From assembly GCA_050257395.1 (NCBI GenBank), contig JBLMWU010000324.1, positions 1 to 19,566 of the forward strand: DNA of 19,566 nt, written 5' to 3'. The position numbers and the translations under genes are program-made. This DNA is from JAIRTY01 sp050257395 (GTDB lineage: Bacteria > Actinomycetota > Actinomycetes > Streptosporangiales > Streptosporangiaceae). Position 1 is the stretch's first letter, and each line of letters starts with the position of its first letter. Of this stretch, positions 1 to 7,598 are shown in pieces. Below the pieces are notes generated by a model. It ran no database searches, was not told the DNA's origin, and saw only the letters and a program-made list of their open reading frames with translations.

Positions 1-1067
1 GCCAGCGGCTCGCCGTAACAGCGGACGTTCGGCAGTTCGACATCCACCCCGGCCGCCAGCGCCAGCCCGGCGGCCTCGGCCGGGGACCCCGCCACCCGGT
101 GCAGCACCTCCAGGAACGAGATCCCGTAGTAGTCGGCCACCACCACACCGTCGAAGCCGAGCTGCTCCCGCAGCACCCCGGTGAGCAGGCCGGGGTCGGC
201 GGCGGGCGGGACGCCGTCCACGTCGGCGTAGGAGTGCATGACCGAGCGGGCGCCGCCGTCCCGCAGCGCCATCTCGAACGGAACCAGGACCACGTCGGCG
301 AACTCGCGCGGGCCGATCGCGGCCGGGGCCATGTTGCGCCCGGCCCGGGAGGCCGAGTAGCCGGCGAAGTGCTTGAGGGTGGCGATGATCCCGGCCGACT
401 GCAGCCCCCGCACGTACGCGGTGCCCAGCACCCCAACCAGGTAGGGGTCCTCGCCGATGGTCTCCTCGACCCGGCCCCACCGGGCGTCCCGCACCACGTC
501 GAGCACGGGGGCCAGGCCCTGGTGGACGCCGAGCGCCCGCATGTTCTGCCCGATGGCGGCGGCCATCTCCCCGACCAGCGCCGGGTTGAACGACGCGCCC
601 CAGGCGAGCGGGGTGGGGAAGATGGTGGCGCCCCAGGCGGTCAGCCCGGTCAGGCACTCCTCGTGGGCGATCGCCGGGATGCCGAACCGGCTCGCGGCCG
701 TGACCTGCGCCTGCAGTTCCGCCAGCGTGCGCATGCCCGCGGCCGGAGTCACCGGCCGGGTGCCGTACACCCGGGTGAGCTGGCCCAGCCCGTCCCGGAT
801 GAGCTCGGGCAGCGGCGGCAGGTCGCCGGTGAACTCGCCCTGCAGCGGCGCCGCCTCGTCGCCTGCCGAGCTCAGCCACACGCTGGACAGCTGCGCCAGC
901 TTCTCCTCCAGCGTCATCCGGCCGAGCAGATCGGCCACCCGCTCCGCCACCGGCAGGCCCGGGTCGCGCCACGGCCCGGCTGCGCCGTCTGCGTCGCCGT
1001 TCTGGTGCTGGCTGCTGGCGGCGGGGCCGTGGATGTCGCTGCCGGGCCCGGTCCGGTGGGCAGTCAT
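1..1067 (-). CDS. GH3 family beta-glycosidase (beta-xylosidase/beta-glucosidase-like), N-terminal 355 codons, cut by the window edge
   Basis: The frame is open from an ATG at 1067 to the left edge, so the gene continues outside the window. It shows the GH3 (alpha/beta)8 barrel domain: the LKHFAGYS block with K232-H233, a SVMHSYADVDG block near residues 275-285, and GFDGVVVADYYG. Asp312 in the last block (codon 132-134) is at the position of the GH3 catalytic nucleophile. No signal peptide is visible, which suggests a cytoplasmic enzyme that cleaves imported oligosaccharides. It lies 100 nt downstream of the LacI gene on the same strand and opposite the ABC operon, as expected for a regulator-importer-hydrolase set. 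The block around the KH pair resembles actinobacterial xylosidases (BxlA type) as I remember them, so xylo-oligosaccharides are a reasonable guess; cello-oligosaccharides cannot be excluded. A GAGG about 11 nt upstream is a weak ribosome binding site. Confidence 0.9.
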   Translation of the reverse strand, partial: MTAHRTGPGSDIHGPAASSQHQNGDADGAAGPWRDPGLPVAERVADLLGRMTLEEKLAQLSSVWLSSAGDEAAPLQGEFTGDLPPLPELIRDGLGQLTRVYGTRPVTPAAGMRTLAELQAQVTAASRFGIPAIAHEECLTGLTAWGATIFPTPLAWGASFNPALVGEMAAAIGQNMRALGVHQGLAPVLDVVRDARWGRVEETIGEDPYLVGVLGTAYVRGLQSAGIIATLKHFAGYSASRAGRNMAPAAIGPREFADVVLVPFEMALRDGGARSVMHSYADVDGVPPAADPGLLTGVLREQLGFDGVVVADYYGISFLEVLHRVAGSPAEAAGLALAAGVDVELPNVRCYGEPL

Positions 1068-1100
1068 CAGTGGCTAGACCTCGTCTCGTGGAAAGGCCGG

Positions 1101-1156
1101 GCCGCCGCGGGCCGGGACGGCCCGGGAGCCCGGGTGGGCGGACCAGCCGCGGCGGC
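1101..1156. repeat. Inverted repeat between the LacI gene and the GH3 gene
   Basis: Ten-base perfect arms, GCCGCCGCGG at 1101-1110 and its complement at 1147-1156, enclose a 36-nt GC-rich loop. It lies in the 100-nt gap between the stop of the LacI gene (1168) and the start of the GH3 gene (1067). There is no T-tract, so it may be an attenuator or a rho-dependent or mRNA-processing element that separates regulator and enzyme expression. High GC makes such repeats common by chance. Confidence 0.4.
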
Positions 1157-1167
1157 GGGCCGCATCC

Positions 1168-2220
1168 TCACGCGGGGTGGGTGGTGGACTCGCGGATGAC
1201 CAGCTCGGTGGTCAGCTCGACCCGCTGGCTGCGCAGCGGGATGCCCTCGATGAGATCCCCCAGCATCTCGGCAGCGACCCGGCCCATGTCGGCCAGCGGC
1301 TGGCGGACCGTGGTCAGCGGCGGCGACACCCAGCGGGCGGCGGGCAGGTCGTCGAAGCCCACCACGCTGAGGTCCTGCGGGATGCGCAGCCCGCGCTGCC
1401 GGGCTGCCTCGTACACGCCGAGTGCCTGCTGGTCGCTGCCCGCGAAGATGGCCGTCGGCCGCTCCGGCAGGTCGAGCAGCTCGCCGCCGCGCAGGAAGCC
1501 GCCCTCGTGCTGGAAGTCCCCGTGCCGGGCCAGCGCCGGGTCGAACGGCAGGCCAGCCCGCTCCAGCGCGGACCGGTAGCCGTCCACCCGGGCGCGGCTG
1601 CACAGGTAGTCCGCGGGGCCGGTGATGGCGGCGATCCGCCGGTGGCCCAGCGCCAGCAGATGGTCGGTGGCGGCCAGCCCGCCCGCCCAGTTGGTGGCGC
1701 CGACGCTGGGCAGGTCCGGGTCGGGCAGATTAGCCGGGTCCACGACCACCAGCGGCAGGCCGTCCTGGCGCAGCTGCTGCAGCTGCGGCGGGGTGAGCTC
1801 GGAGGTGATGAGGATGACGCCGTCGGTGTCGTGACTGGCGAGTGCGCTGGTCCAGCTCGCCGGGCGGGCGTTGCCGTGGCGCACGGCCGAGACGGCGGCG
1901 CCCATGCCGTGCGCGGAGCACCATTCCTCGGCGCCGCGCAGGATCTCCACCGCCCAGGGGCTGTCCAGCCCGTTGAACACCAGGTCGATCAGCCCTGCCC
2001 GGCGTCCCCTGCGCTGGCCGGGCCGCTGGTAGTTCAGCTCGCCGAGCAGCCGTTCCACCCGCGCGCGGGTGTCCGGGGCGACGTCCGGCCGCCCGTTGAC
2101 CACCTTGGAGACGGTGGGCAGCGAAACCCCGGCCTCGGCGGCGACGGCCGCCAGGGTCGGCCTGCGCTGGGTGGCTGCGTCCCGCCGGCCGGTCCCCGGC
2201 GCGCGCTCCGTGCTGGGCAC
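1168..2220 (-). CDS. LacI-family transcriptional regulator of the adjacent sugar-uptake locus
   Basis: A 350-residue protein of typical LacI/GalR size. The helix-turn-helix and hinge occupy about residues 21-65 (TLAAVAAEAGVSLPTVSKVV, then NGRPDVAP, RVERLLGELNY). The periplasmic-binding-protein-like effector domain follows, with DGVILITSE, GHRRIAAITGP, PTAIFAGSDQQALGVYEAA and LSVVGFDDLPAARWVSPPLTTVRQP. The start is GTG at 2220, supported by GGAAGG about 9 nt upstream. It is divergent from the ABC operon and co-directional with the GH3 gene, so it probably represses both and itself until a sugar inducer binds. A promoter (-35 TGGGCA at 2309-2304, 17 nt, -10 TACGAT at 2286-2281 on the minus strand) lies upstream with a CGAA...TTCG box at the expected transcription start. 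The inducer is unknown. Confidence 0.93.
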   Translation of the reverse strand: MPSTERAPGTGRRDAATQRRPTLAAVAAEAGVSLPTVSKVVNGRPDVAPDTRARVERLLGELNYQRPGQRRGRRAGLIDLVFNGLDSPWAVEILRGAEEWCSAHGMGAAVSAVRHGNARPASWTSALASHDTDGVILITSELTPPQLQQLRQDGLPLVVVDPANLPDPDLPSVGATNWAGGLAATDHLLALGHRRIAAITGPADYLCSRARVDGYRSALERAGLPFDPALARHGDFQHEGGFLRGGELLDLPERPTAIFAGSDQQALGVYEAARQRGLRIPQDLSVVGFDDLPAARWVSPPLTTVRQPLADMGRVAAEMLGDLIEGIPLRSQRVELTTELVIRESTTHPA

Positions 2221-2413
2221 AGCCCACCACCTTCCTGCTGCGGTGCCTGGACCGCGCTCTCGAAACTATTCGGCGTCGGTATCGTACCCGTCCGTCCCTG
2301 GATTGCCCAGTACATCACCACCCAGATCACCCGTAGTTTGCTGGCAGGCGCCGTAAAGGTGGCACCGCGCGCGTCACCTGACGGCAGTTGTGTAACGAGT
2401 CCGAAACAGGGGG

Positions 2414-2442
2414 TTGACCGGCATTACCGCGGTTTCTACGAT
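2414..2442 (+). promoter_or_regulatory. Sigma70-type promoter of the sugar ABC operon
   Basis: TTGACC at 2414-2419 and TACGAT at 2437-2442 are separated by 17 nt, a near-ideal match to the housekeeping (HrdB-type) promoter. The predicted start near 2449 runs straight into the CCGAAAC box at 2452, a suitable site for repression by the neighbouring LacI protein. Confidence 0.65.
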
Positions 2443-2450
2443 AACGGCAC

Positions 2451-2476
2451 GCCGAAACATTGCTGAACATTTCGAA
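2451..2476 (+). promoter_or_regulatory. Candidate LacI operator at the ABC operon transcription start
   Basis: GCCGAA at 2451-2456 and TTTCGA at 2471-2476 form facing half-sites separated by 14 nt (2457-2470). On the opposite strand, downstream of the regulator's own -10, the same two half-sites occur separated by about 3-4 nt (2274-2260). The spacings differ by about one turn of the helix. That the LacI protein at 1168-2220 binds here is an inference. Confidence 0.4.
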
Positions 2477-2564
2477 CGACTTAGGCAGCGGCCTAGGCCG
2501 ACCCGGCGCCGGTCCGGTCTCGCGGTGCCCTCCCCCCGGCCCTCGTCCTCAGGAGATGACCACC

Positions 2565-3869
2565 ATGCGCAGCACCCGGAAGTATGCCGCCCTCACCCTC
2601 GGGGTCGCGGCAGCTCTCGCGCTCGGCGCCTGCGGCAGCAGCAGCGGCAGCAGTGGCAGCAGCAGCGGCAATCAGGCGTCGGGCCCGGTCACCCTCACCT
2701 GGTGGCACAACGGCAACACCCAGCCGCTCATGGGCGTCTGGCAGCAGGTCGCCAACTCGTACCACTCCGCCCATTCGAAAGTTTCATTCAAGATCGTCCC
2801 GATCCAGAGCGAGCAGTTCAAGACGAAGATGCCGCTCGCGCTGAAGGGCAGCAACCCGCCGGACATCTTCCAGCAGTGGGGCGCCGGCAACGAAGCGACC
2901 CAGGTCCAGTCGGGCAAGCTGGCGAACCTCACCCCCCTCGTCAGCAGCTGGGTCGGCCAGCTCGGCACGGCGGCGAAAAGCTGGCAGGTGAACGGCCAGC
3001 AGTACGGCCTGCCCTATGACCTGCACGTGGTGGGCTTCTGGTACCGCAAGGACCTGTTCGCCAAGGCGGGCATCACGTCCCCGCCCACCACGCTGGCCGC
3101 GCTGGAGTCGGACGACGCCAAGCTCAAGGCCCACCACATCGTCCCGATCGCGGTCGGCAGCAAGGACCAGTGGCCGGACGCGTTCTGGTGGGAGTACTTC
3201 GCGCTGCGGGAATGCCCCTCGTCCACCCTCCAGCAGGCGATGAAGGCGTCCGACCTGAGCGCGCCGTGCTTCATGAAGGCGAGCAGCGACCTCACCGCGT
3301 TCATGAAGACCAGCCCGTTCCAGCCCGCGTTCCTGTCCACGCCGTCCCAGACCGGGGCGGGGAGTTCGGCCGGCATGCTGGCGAACGGCAAGGCCGCCAT
3401 GGAGCTGCAGGGTGACTGGGAGACCATCGTGACGCCCGCGCTCACCAGCGACAAGCAGCTGATCTCGAAGCTGGGCTGGTTCCCCTTCCCCAGCGTCACC
3501 GGCGGCGGCGGCAGCCCCACCACCGTGCTGGACGGCGGTGACGGCTTCTCCTGCACGACGGCCGCGGCGGAACCGGCCTGCGCCGACTTCCTCAAGTACG
3601 TCGACAGCGTGCCGGTGCAGGAGAAACTGGTGTCGCAGGCGAACGTCGGCCTGCCGGCCAACCCCGGGGCCCAGGGCGCACTGTCCAACCCGGCGCTGAA
3701 GACGGCCGCCCAGGCGCTGCACAACGCCTCCTACGCACAGGTGTACTTCGACATCGCGCTGCCGACCAACCCCGGCCTGGCGCTGGACCAGGCGATCGCG
3801 AACTTCTTCGCGGGCAAGGCCACCCCGCAGCAGGTGGTCAACTCGGTGCAGGCCAACGCGGGCCACTGA
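2565..3869 (+). CDS. Sugar ABC transporter substrate-binding lipoprotein (family 1 extracellular solute-binding protein)
   Basis: With the start at ATG 2565 (AGGAG at 2551-2555, 9 nt upstream) the protein has 434 residues. An ATG at 2556 and a longer upstream frame are less likely because the upstream residues are Pro/Arg-rich and the site is poorly spaced. It begins with a lipoprotein signal peptide: MRSTRKY, a hydrophobic stretch, then lipobox LGAC with Cys23. A Ser/Gly linker built from repeated AGC codons follows. The mature part is a maltose-binding-like fold: TLTWWHNGN, PPDIFQQWGAGN, GLPYDLHVVGFWYRKDLFAKAGI, GKAAMELQGDWE. It should capture an oligosaccharide outside the membrane and pass it to the two permeases downstream. 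The motif around DIFQQWG recalls xylobiose-binding proteins, but the ligand is not provable here. The stop overlaps the next start (TGATG). Confidence 0.93.
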   Translation: MRSTRKYAALTLGVAAALALGACGSSSGSSGSSSGNQASGPVTLTWWHNGNTQPLMGVWQQVANSYHSAHSKVSFKIVPIQSEQFKTKMPLALKGSNPPDIFQQWGAGNEATQVQSGKLANLTPLVSSWVGQLGTAAKSWQVNGQQYGLPYDLHVVGFWYRKDLFAKAGITSPPTTLAALESDDAKLKAHHIVPIAVGSKDQWPDAFWWEYFALRECPSSTLQQAMKASDLSAPCFMKASSDLTAFMKTSPFQPAFLSTPSQTGAGSSAGMLANGKAAMELQGDWETIVTPALTSDKQLISKLGWFPFPSVTGGGGSPTTVLDGGDGFSCTTAAAEPACADFLKYVDSVPVQEKLVSQANVGLPANPGAQGALSNPALKTAAQALHNASYAQVYFDIALPTNPGLALDQAIANFFAGKATPQQVVNSVQANAGH

Positions 3870-4846
3870 TGACCCGGCTTGACACCAAGGCGGCAGCCGC
3901 GCCGGGTCAGCCCGGCGCGGCTGCCGCCGCTCCCCGCGGCCGCCGGCGCGGGCGGCTGGGCAAACGGGCCGAGCTGGCCGTGCTGCTCACCCCCGCGCTG
4001 GCGCTCTTCCTCCTGTTCGTCCTCGTCCCGATGGTCATCGCCGCCTGGTACAGCCTCTACAACTGGAGCGGGTACGGGCCGCTGACCGACTTCATCGGCG
4101 TGCAGAACTACACCGACGTGCTGACCGGCCCGGTCTTCCACCAGTCGGTGCTGCACAACGTGATCATCGCGGTGCTGTCCCTCCTCATCCAGCTGCCCAT
4201 CAGCGTCGCGCTCGCCCTGCTGCTGAACCGGCGGATCCGCGGCCGGGCCGCGCTGCGGCTGGCGGTCTTCGCGCCATACGTGCTGTCCGAGGCGACCACC
4301 GCGGTGATCTGGCTGCTGCTGCTGCAGCCGAACGGGTTCGTCAACCAGCTGCTCCAGGCGGTCGGCCTCGGCGGTCTCGTCCATCAGTGGCTGGCCAGCA
4401 CCAGCCTTGTGCTCTACACCCTGTTCGCGGTGATCACCTGGAAGTACATCGGCTTCGGGATCGTGCTGCTGCTGGCTGGCCTGCAGGGGATCCCGGCCGA
4501 GCTGCACCAGGCGGCGGCGGTGGACGGTGCCACCCCGTGGCAGATCACCCGCCGGATCACGCTGCCGCTGCTCGGCCCGACGATCAGGATCTGGATCTTC
4601 CTGTCGGTCATCGGCTCGCTGCAGCTGTTCGACATTCCCTGGATCATGACCAACGGCGGGCCGGCGACCTCCTCCAGCACGATGATCATCTACCTGTTCC
4701 AGAACGGGATCCTGCGGGTCCAGCTCGGGTTCGGCGCCGCGGTGGCCGTGGTCCTGCTGGCGATCTCGTTCGTGTTTGCCCTTCTCTACCAGCGATTCGC
4801 GCTGCGCCGGGACACCGCCGGCGCGCTGACCCGGGCTGTGGGGTGA
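3869..4846 (+). CDS. Sugar ABC transporter permease, MalF/UgpA-type
   Basis: A 325-residue inner-membrane protein with a basic cytoplasmic N-terminus (proline/arginine-rich to about residue 30). About six membrane spans follow, starting with AELAVLLTPALALFLLFVLV. The EAA loop that docks the ATPase begins at Glu211 (ELHQAAAVDGATPWQ...ITLPLLGP). The ATG overlaps the stop of the binding-protein gene (TGATG), so translation is probably coupled. Together with the next gene it forms the translocation pore. No ATP-binding subunit is encoded nearby. In Streptomyces such importers share one ATPase (MsiK) encoded elsewhere, which is the likely situation here. Confidence 0.95.
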   Translation: MTRLDTKAAAAPGQPGAAAAAPRGRRRGRLGKRAELAVLLTPALALFLLFVLVPMVIAAWYSLYNWSGYGPLTDFIGVQNYTDVLTGPVFHQSVLHNVIIAVLSLLIQLPISVALALLLNRRIRGRAALRLAVFAPYVLSEATTAVIWLLLLQPNGFVNQLLQAVGLGGLVHQWLASTSLVLYTLFAVITWKYIGFGIVLLLAGLQGIPAELHQAAAVDGATPWQITRRITLPLLGPTIRIWIFLSVIGSLQLFDIPWIMTNGGPATSSSTMIIYLFQNGILRVQLGFGAAVAVVLLAISFVFALLYQRFALRRDTAGALTRAVG

Positions 4847-4853
4847 GACCGGC

Positions 4854-5732
4854 ATGTCCGCAGCCGTGACGGCCAGCCCGGCGCCCGCCGCCGCCCGCCG
4901 GGGCCGGCCGGGCCGCCACTGGCTCACCAGGCCCGCCACCTGGCTGGTGATCCTGGTGGTGCTGGCGCTGACGCTCGTCCCGATGTTCTTCGTGATCATC
5001 GGCGGTTTCCGCAGCACCGCGCAGCTCAACGAGAACCCCGCCGGGCTGCCGCATCCGTGGGTGTGGGGCAACTACGCCTCGGTCCTCACCTCCGGTGCCT
5101 TCTGGCAGCCCGTCGCCAACAGCGCGATCATCGCGGTGGTGGCCACGGCCACCGCGGTCACGGTGGGCGCCATGGCCGCGTTCGCGCTGTCGCGGTACTC
5201 CTTCCGCGGCCGTGAGGGCTTCTACCTGCTGTTCATCGCGGGCCTGCTGTTCCCGATCAACGCCGCGGTCCTGCCGCTGTACCTGCTGCTGCAGCAGATC
5301 GGCCTGCTGGACAACCTGTTCGGGGTGGCACTGCCGGAAGCCGCGTTCCAGCTGCCGGTCACGATCCTGATCCTGCGGCCGTTCATGCGCGCCATCCCCG
5401 GCGACCTGGAGGACGCCGCGGTGGTGGACGGCGCCAGCCGGTTCGGGTTCTTCCTGCGGATCCTGGTACCGCTGTCGCGGCCCGCCCTGACCACGGTGGC
5501 GATCCTCACGTTCGTGGTGAGCTGGAACGGCTACCTGCTGCCACTGGCGGTGTTCACCACCCAGTCGAACTACCCGCTGCCGCTGGCCGTGGCGACCTTC
5601 CAGTCCACGTACTCGCAGGACACCGCCGCCGTGTTCGCGTTCACCGCGCTGTCGATGGTGCCCGCGCTCGCCGTGTTCGTCTTCGCGCAGCGGCATCTCG
5701 TCGGCGCGCTGGCGGGGGCGCTGAAGGGCTGA
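4854..5732 (+). CDS. Sugar ABC transporter permease, MalG/UgpE-type
   Basis: A 292-residue membrane protein with a short basic N-terminus and about six hydrophobic spans. The first is WLVILVVLALTLVPMFFVII. The EAA motif lies at about residues 184-210 (DLEDAAVVDGASRFGFFLRILVPLSRP). It starts 7 nt after the preceding permease stop, with a weak GGTGAG ribosome binding site inside that stop region, so it belongs to the same transcript. It is the second half of the sugar translocation channel. The operon ends here: a strong hairpin follows within 15 nt and the next gene is on the opposite strand. Confidence 0.95.
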   Translation: MSAAVTASPAPAAARRGRPGRHWLTRPATWLVILVVLALTLVPMFFVIIGGFRSTAQLNENPAGLPHPWVWGNYASVLTSGAFWQPVANSAIIAVVATATAVTVGAMAAFALSRYSFRGREGFYLLFIAGLLFPINAAVLPLYLLLQQIGLLDNLFGVALPEAAFQLPVTILILRPFMRAIPGDLEDAAVVDGASRFGFFLRILVPLSRPALTTVAILTFVVSWNGYLLPLAVFTTQSNYPLPLAVATFQSTYSQDTAAVFAFTALSMVPALAVFVFAQRHLVGALAGALKG

Positions 5733-5745
5733 CGGTCGCCGGAGG

Positions 5746-5828
5746 GCGGGGGCGGGGCGGCGGACCCTCCGCTCCGCTCGCTGGCGCTCGCTCTTTACAC
5801 GCTCCGGGCTCCGCCGCCCCGCCCCCGC
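5746..5828. terminator. Long perfect hairpin between convergent operons (bidirectional terminator or REP-like element)
   Basis: Arms GCGGGGGCGGGGCGGCGGA (5746-5764) and its exact complement (5810-5828) give a 19-bp perfect stem. The 45-nt loop contains iterated GCTCGCTGGCGCTCGCTC-like sequence. It sits between the ABC operon stop (5732) and the cupin stop (5860), where both transcripts must end. There is no U-tract on either side. The unusually large, sequence-rich loop also fits a dispersed palindromic repeat; only a genome search can tell. Confidence 0.6.
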
Positions 5829-5859
5829 TGGTGTGGCCCATTACGTCCCCCCGCGGAGG

Positions 5860-6648
5860 TCACAGGCGCGCGGGCGGCTCCTCGGCGGCGGTGGCGGGAT
5901 AGGTGGTGAGGCGGCCGCACATGCCGAACGCCGGCGGGCCGTCCGGGTGCGGGATGCGCAGCAGCGTCCCCTCCCGCAGGTGGCCTGCCTGCCCGGTGGC
6001 GATGGCGGACAGGTGCTGGCCGGTCAGGCCGGCCACCGCCGCCGCCTGCTCCTGCCACCGCGCACGCCAGTCCGCCGCCCGGCCGCGCACCAGCCTGGTG
6101 GCGGCGGCCAGGAAGGGCTCCAGCGCGGCCGGGCCGCTGGCGGTCACCTGGTCGCGCAGTGCCAGGTAGCCCTCGATGGCAAGGTCGCGGCGGCGGCGGG
6201 CGGCGGCCGCCAGTACGTCCTGCGCGGCGCCGGCGGGCAGGGCCGCCGCCGCGGCGTAGCGGTCCGGGTCGGCCAGCACCTCCGGCGGAAACGTCAGCAC
6301 GGCGTCGCCCGCCTCGGGCAGCCCGGCGTTCTGCATGACCACCGCGATCCGCAGGCCGCCGTCGTTCACGAGCCGGTGCACCGTGCCCGGCGTGAACCAC
6401 AGGCAGTCCCCCGGGTGCAGCGGCACCTCGGCGCAGCCGTGGCTGCCGAGGGTCTGCAGCCGCCCGGCGCCGGCGGTGACCAGGTAGCCCTCGGTGGAGG
6501 CGAGGTGGACGTGCGCGGACCCGCCACGCAGGCCGTCCGGGCACGGCGCGTCGTACACCTCCAGCACAGTCAGCCCCGTGCCGCCGGGGAAGGCACGCGC
6601 CGGGCCGGGCCGGGGGCGCGCTGGCGGGCGCTCCTGCCCGCCGCTCAC
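5860..6648 (-). CDS. Cupin-domain protein of a sugar-catabolism trio
   Basis: GTG at 6648 overlaps the stop of the upstream gene as GTGA (6648-6645), which decides the start and gives 262 residues. A longer open frame running to 7608 is only the shadow of the upstream gene. The cupin core has motif 1 with His46, His48 and Glu53 (SAHVHLASTEGY) and motif 2 PGDCLWFTPGTVH with His91. These four residues are the usual metal ligands. A helical alpha-rich C-terminal half (from about residue 125) has no recognised domain. It could be a sugar or sugar-acid isomerase-like enzyme or a small-ligand sensor. It is the last gene of the trio and ends next to the shared hairpin. Confidence 0.85.
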   Translation of the reverse strand: MSGGQERPPARPRPGPARAFPGGTGLTVLEVYDAPCPDGLRGGSAHVHLASTEGYLVTAGAGRLQTLGSHGCAEVPLHPGDCLWFTPGTVHRLVNDGGLRIAVVMQNAGLPEAGDAVLTFPPEVLADPDRYAAAAALPAGAAQDVLAAAARRRRDLAIEGYLALRDQVTASGPAALEPFLAAATRLVRGRAADWRARWQEQAAAVAGLTGQHLSAIATGQAGHLREGTLLRIPHPDGPPAFGMCGRLTTYPATAAEEPPARL

Positions 6649-7598
6649 GTCCCCGCCCCGGCGGCAGTGCCCGGCACCCCGGCAGCCAGCTGCCCGGCCA
6701 GCGCCTCGCAGCCGGCCCGGTCCAGCCGGCCGTCGGCGATGGCCACCCGGTACCGCAGCTCCAGGGTGTCCCCGCTGGCAAGCGTGTGCGTGCCGGCGAA
6801 GAAGGGCGCGGGGCACAGGCACGCGAAGGGCCGGCTCCGGACGAACCACTGGCCGGGGTAGCCGAAGTTGCCCGGGCTGTCCGCCATCAGCACCGTGGAC
6901 CAGCGGCCGTGCCCGTCGTGCTGGCCGGCGAAGGCCAGCCACGGGCCGCGCCAGCCCATGTACTCGTCCCCGCCCTCGCCGTCGGGGGCGACGACCCGTC
7001 CGCCGGTGAACGAGCGGGGGCCGCGCCAGAACAGCCCGCCGTACCCGGCGTTCTCCCGGCCCTCGGTGGTGGGGCTGCCGATGGTGATGCTGTGCCCGCC
7101 CACGTTGTGCATAGCCGTGGTGAAGGTGAGCACCCAGGCGCCCATGCCCGGGTGCACCTGCACGCCGAATTCCCGCTGCTCGGTGAGCCAGGCCTGGTTG
7201 TCCTCGGTGATCCAGGTGAGCTGTTCGGTCAGCCCGCCCGGGCCGCCGGGCCCGTGATCGGCAGCACGGCGCGGCCCGAACCGGTCGTGCCGGATCCGGC
7301 CGTTGTTGGGCAGCTGCCGGTAGCCGTGGCCGCGAAGATAGGTGGGGCCGCCCCAGAAGTTGGCCGGCCCCACGTTCGGCAGCGACCAGGCGATCCCCTT
7401 GTGCCAGACGTGGTCGTGCGGCCGGTACAGGCTCACCAGGTCGCCCCGCAGCGTGCGCAGCGGGTGGAAGTACGGCCGCGGCGACTCCAGCTGCGCCTCC
7501 GGCGGCTGGTACACGTACCGCAGCAGCTCGGTTTCCCGGCCGTGCGGGTCCTGCCAGCGTGCCCGCACGAGCGCGCCGTCGTCGGTCAGGGTCACCAT
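6645..7598 (-). CDS. PmoA-like protein (DUF6807 family)
   Basis: 317 residues from ATG 7598, overlapping the end of the upstream oxidoreductase by 7 nt and the cupin start by 4 nt. Characteristic blocks are RPYFHPLRTL, HDHVWHKGIAWSLPNVG, NFWGGPTYLRGHGY, a Thr/Ile/Gly-rich beta region ending TEGRENAGYGGLFWRGP, and GFLYP-like CPAPFFAGTHTL near the C-terminus. I recognise this as the family annotated PmoA in databases. Despite the name it is unrelated to membrane-bound methane monooxygenase in context and usually sits with Gfo/Idh oxidoreductases and LacI regulators in carbohydrate loci. The biochemical role is not established. The conserved His/Trp residues of the HDHVWHKG block may bind ligand or metal. 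There is no signal peptide, so it is probably cytoplasmic. Confidence 0.85.
   Translation of the reverse strand: MVTLTDDGALVRARWQDPHGRETELLRYVYQPPEAQLESPRPYFHPLRTLRGDLVSLYRPHDHVWHKGIAWSLPNVGPANFWGGPTYLRGHGYRQLPNNGRIRHDRFGPRRAADHGPGGPGGLTEQLTWITEDNQAWLTEQREFGVQVHPGMGAWVLTFTTAMHNVGGHSITIGSPTTEGRENAGYGGLFWRGPRSFTGGRVVAPDGEGGDEYMGWRGPWLAFAGQHDGHGRWSTVLMADSPGNFGYPGQWFVRSRPFACLCPAPFFAGTHTLASGDTLELRYRVAIADGRLDRAGCEALAGQLAAGVPGTAAGAGT

Larger units (their letters stand above)
2221..2564. promoter_or_regulatory. Divergent control region between the LacI gene and the sugar ABC operon
   Basis: A 344-nt region with no convincing gene. It holds back-to-back promoters: minus-strand TGGGCA-17-TACGAT (2309-2281) for the regulator and plus-strand TTGACC-17-TACGAT (2414-2442) for the transporter. 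CGAAAC or CCGAA elements occur at 2261-2266, 2401-2407 and 2452-2458, and a TTTCGA at 2471-2476. There is also a perfect palindrome CGGCCTAGGCCG at 2489-2500 in the transporter leader. The transporter leader is about 115 nt long and ends in a clear AGGAG site at 2551-2555. Confidence 0.6.

Noticed and set aside
3731..5696. Long minus-strand frames opposite the ABC permease genes
   Set aside because: They are antisense to two clear membrane permeases and are low-complexity Gln/Arg/Gly-rich without recognisable domains.
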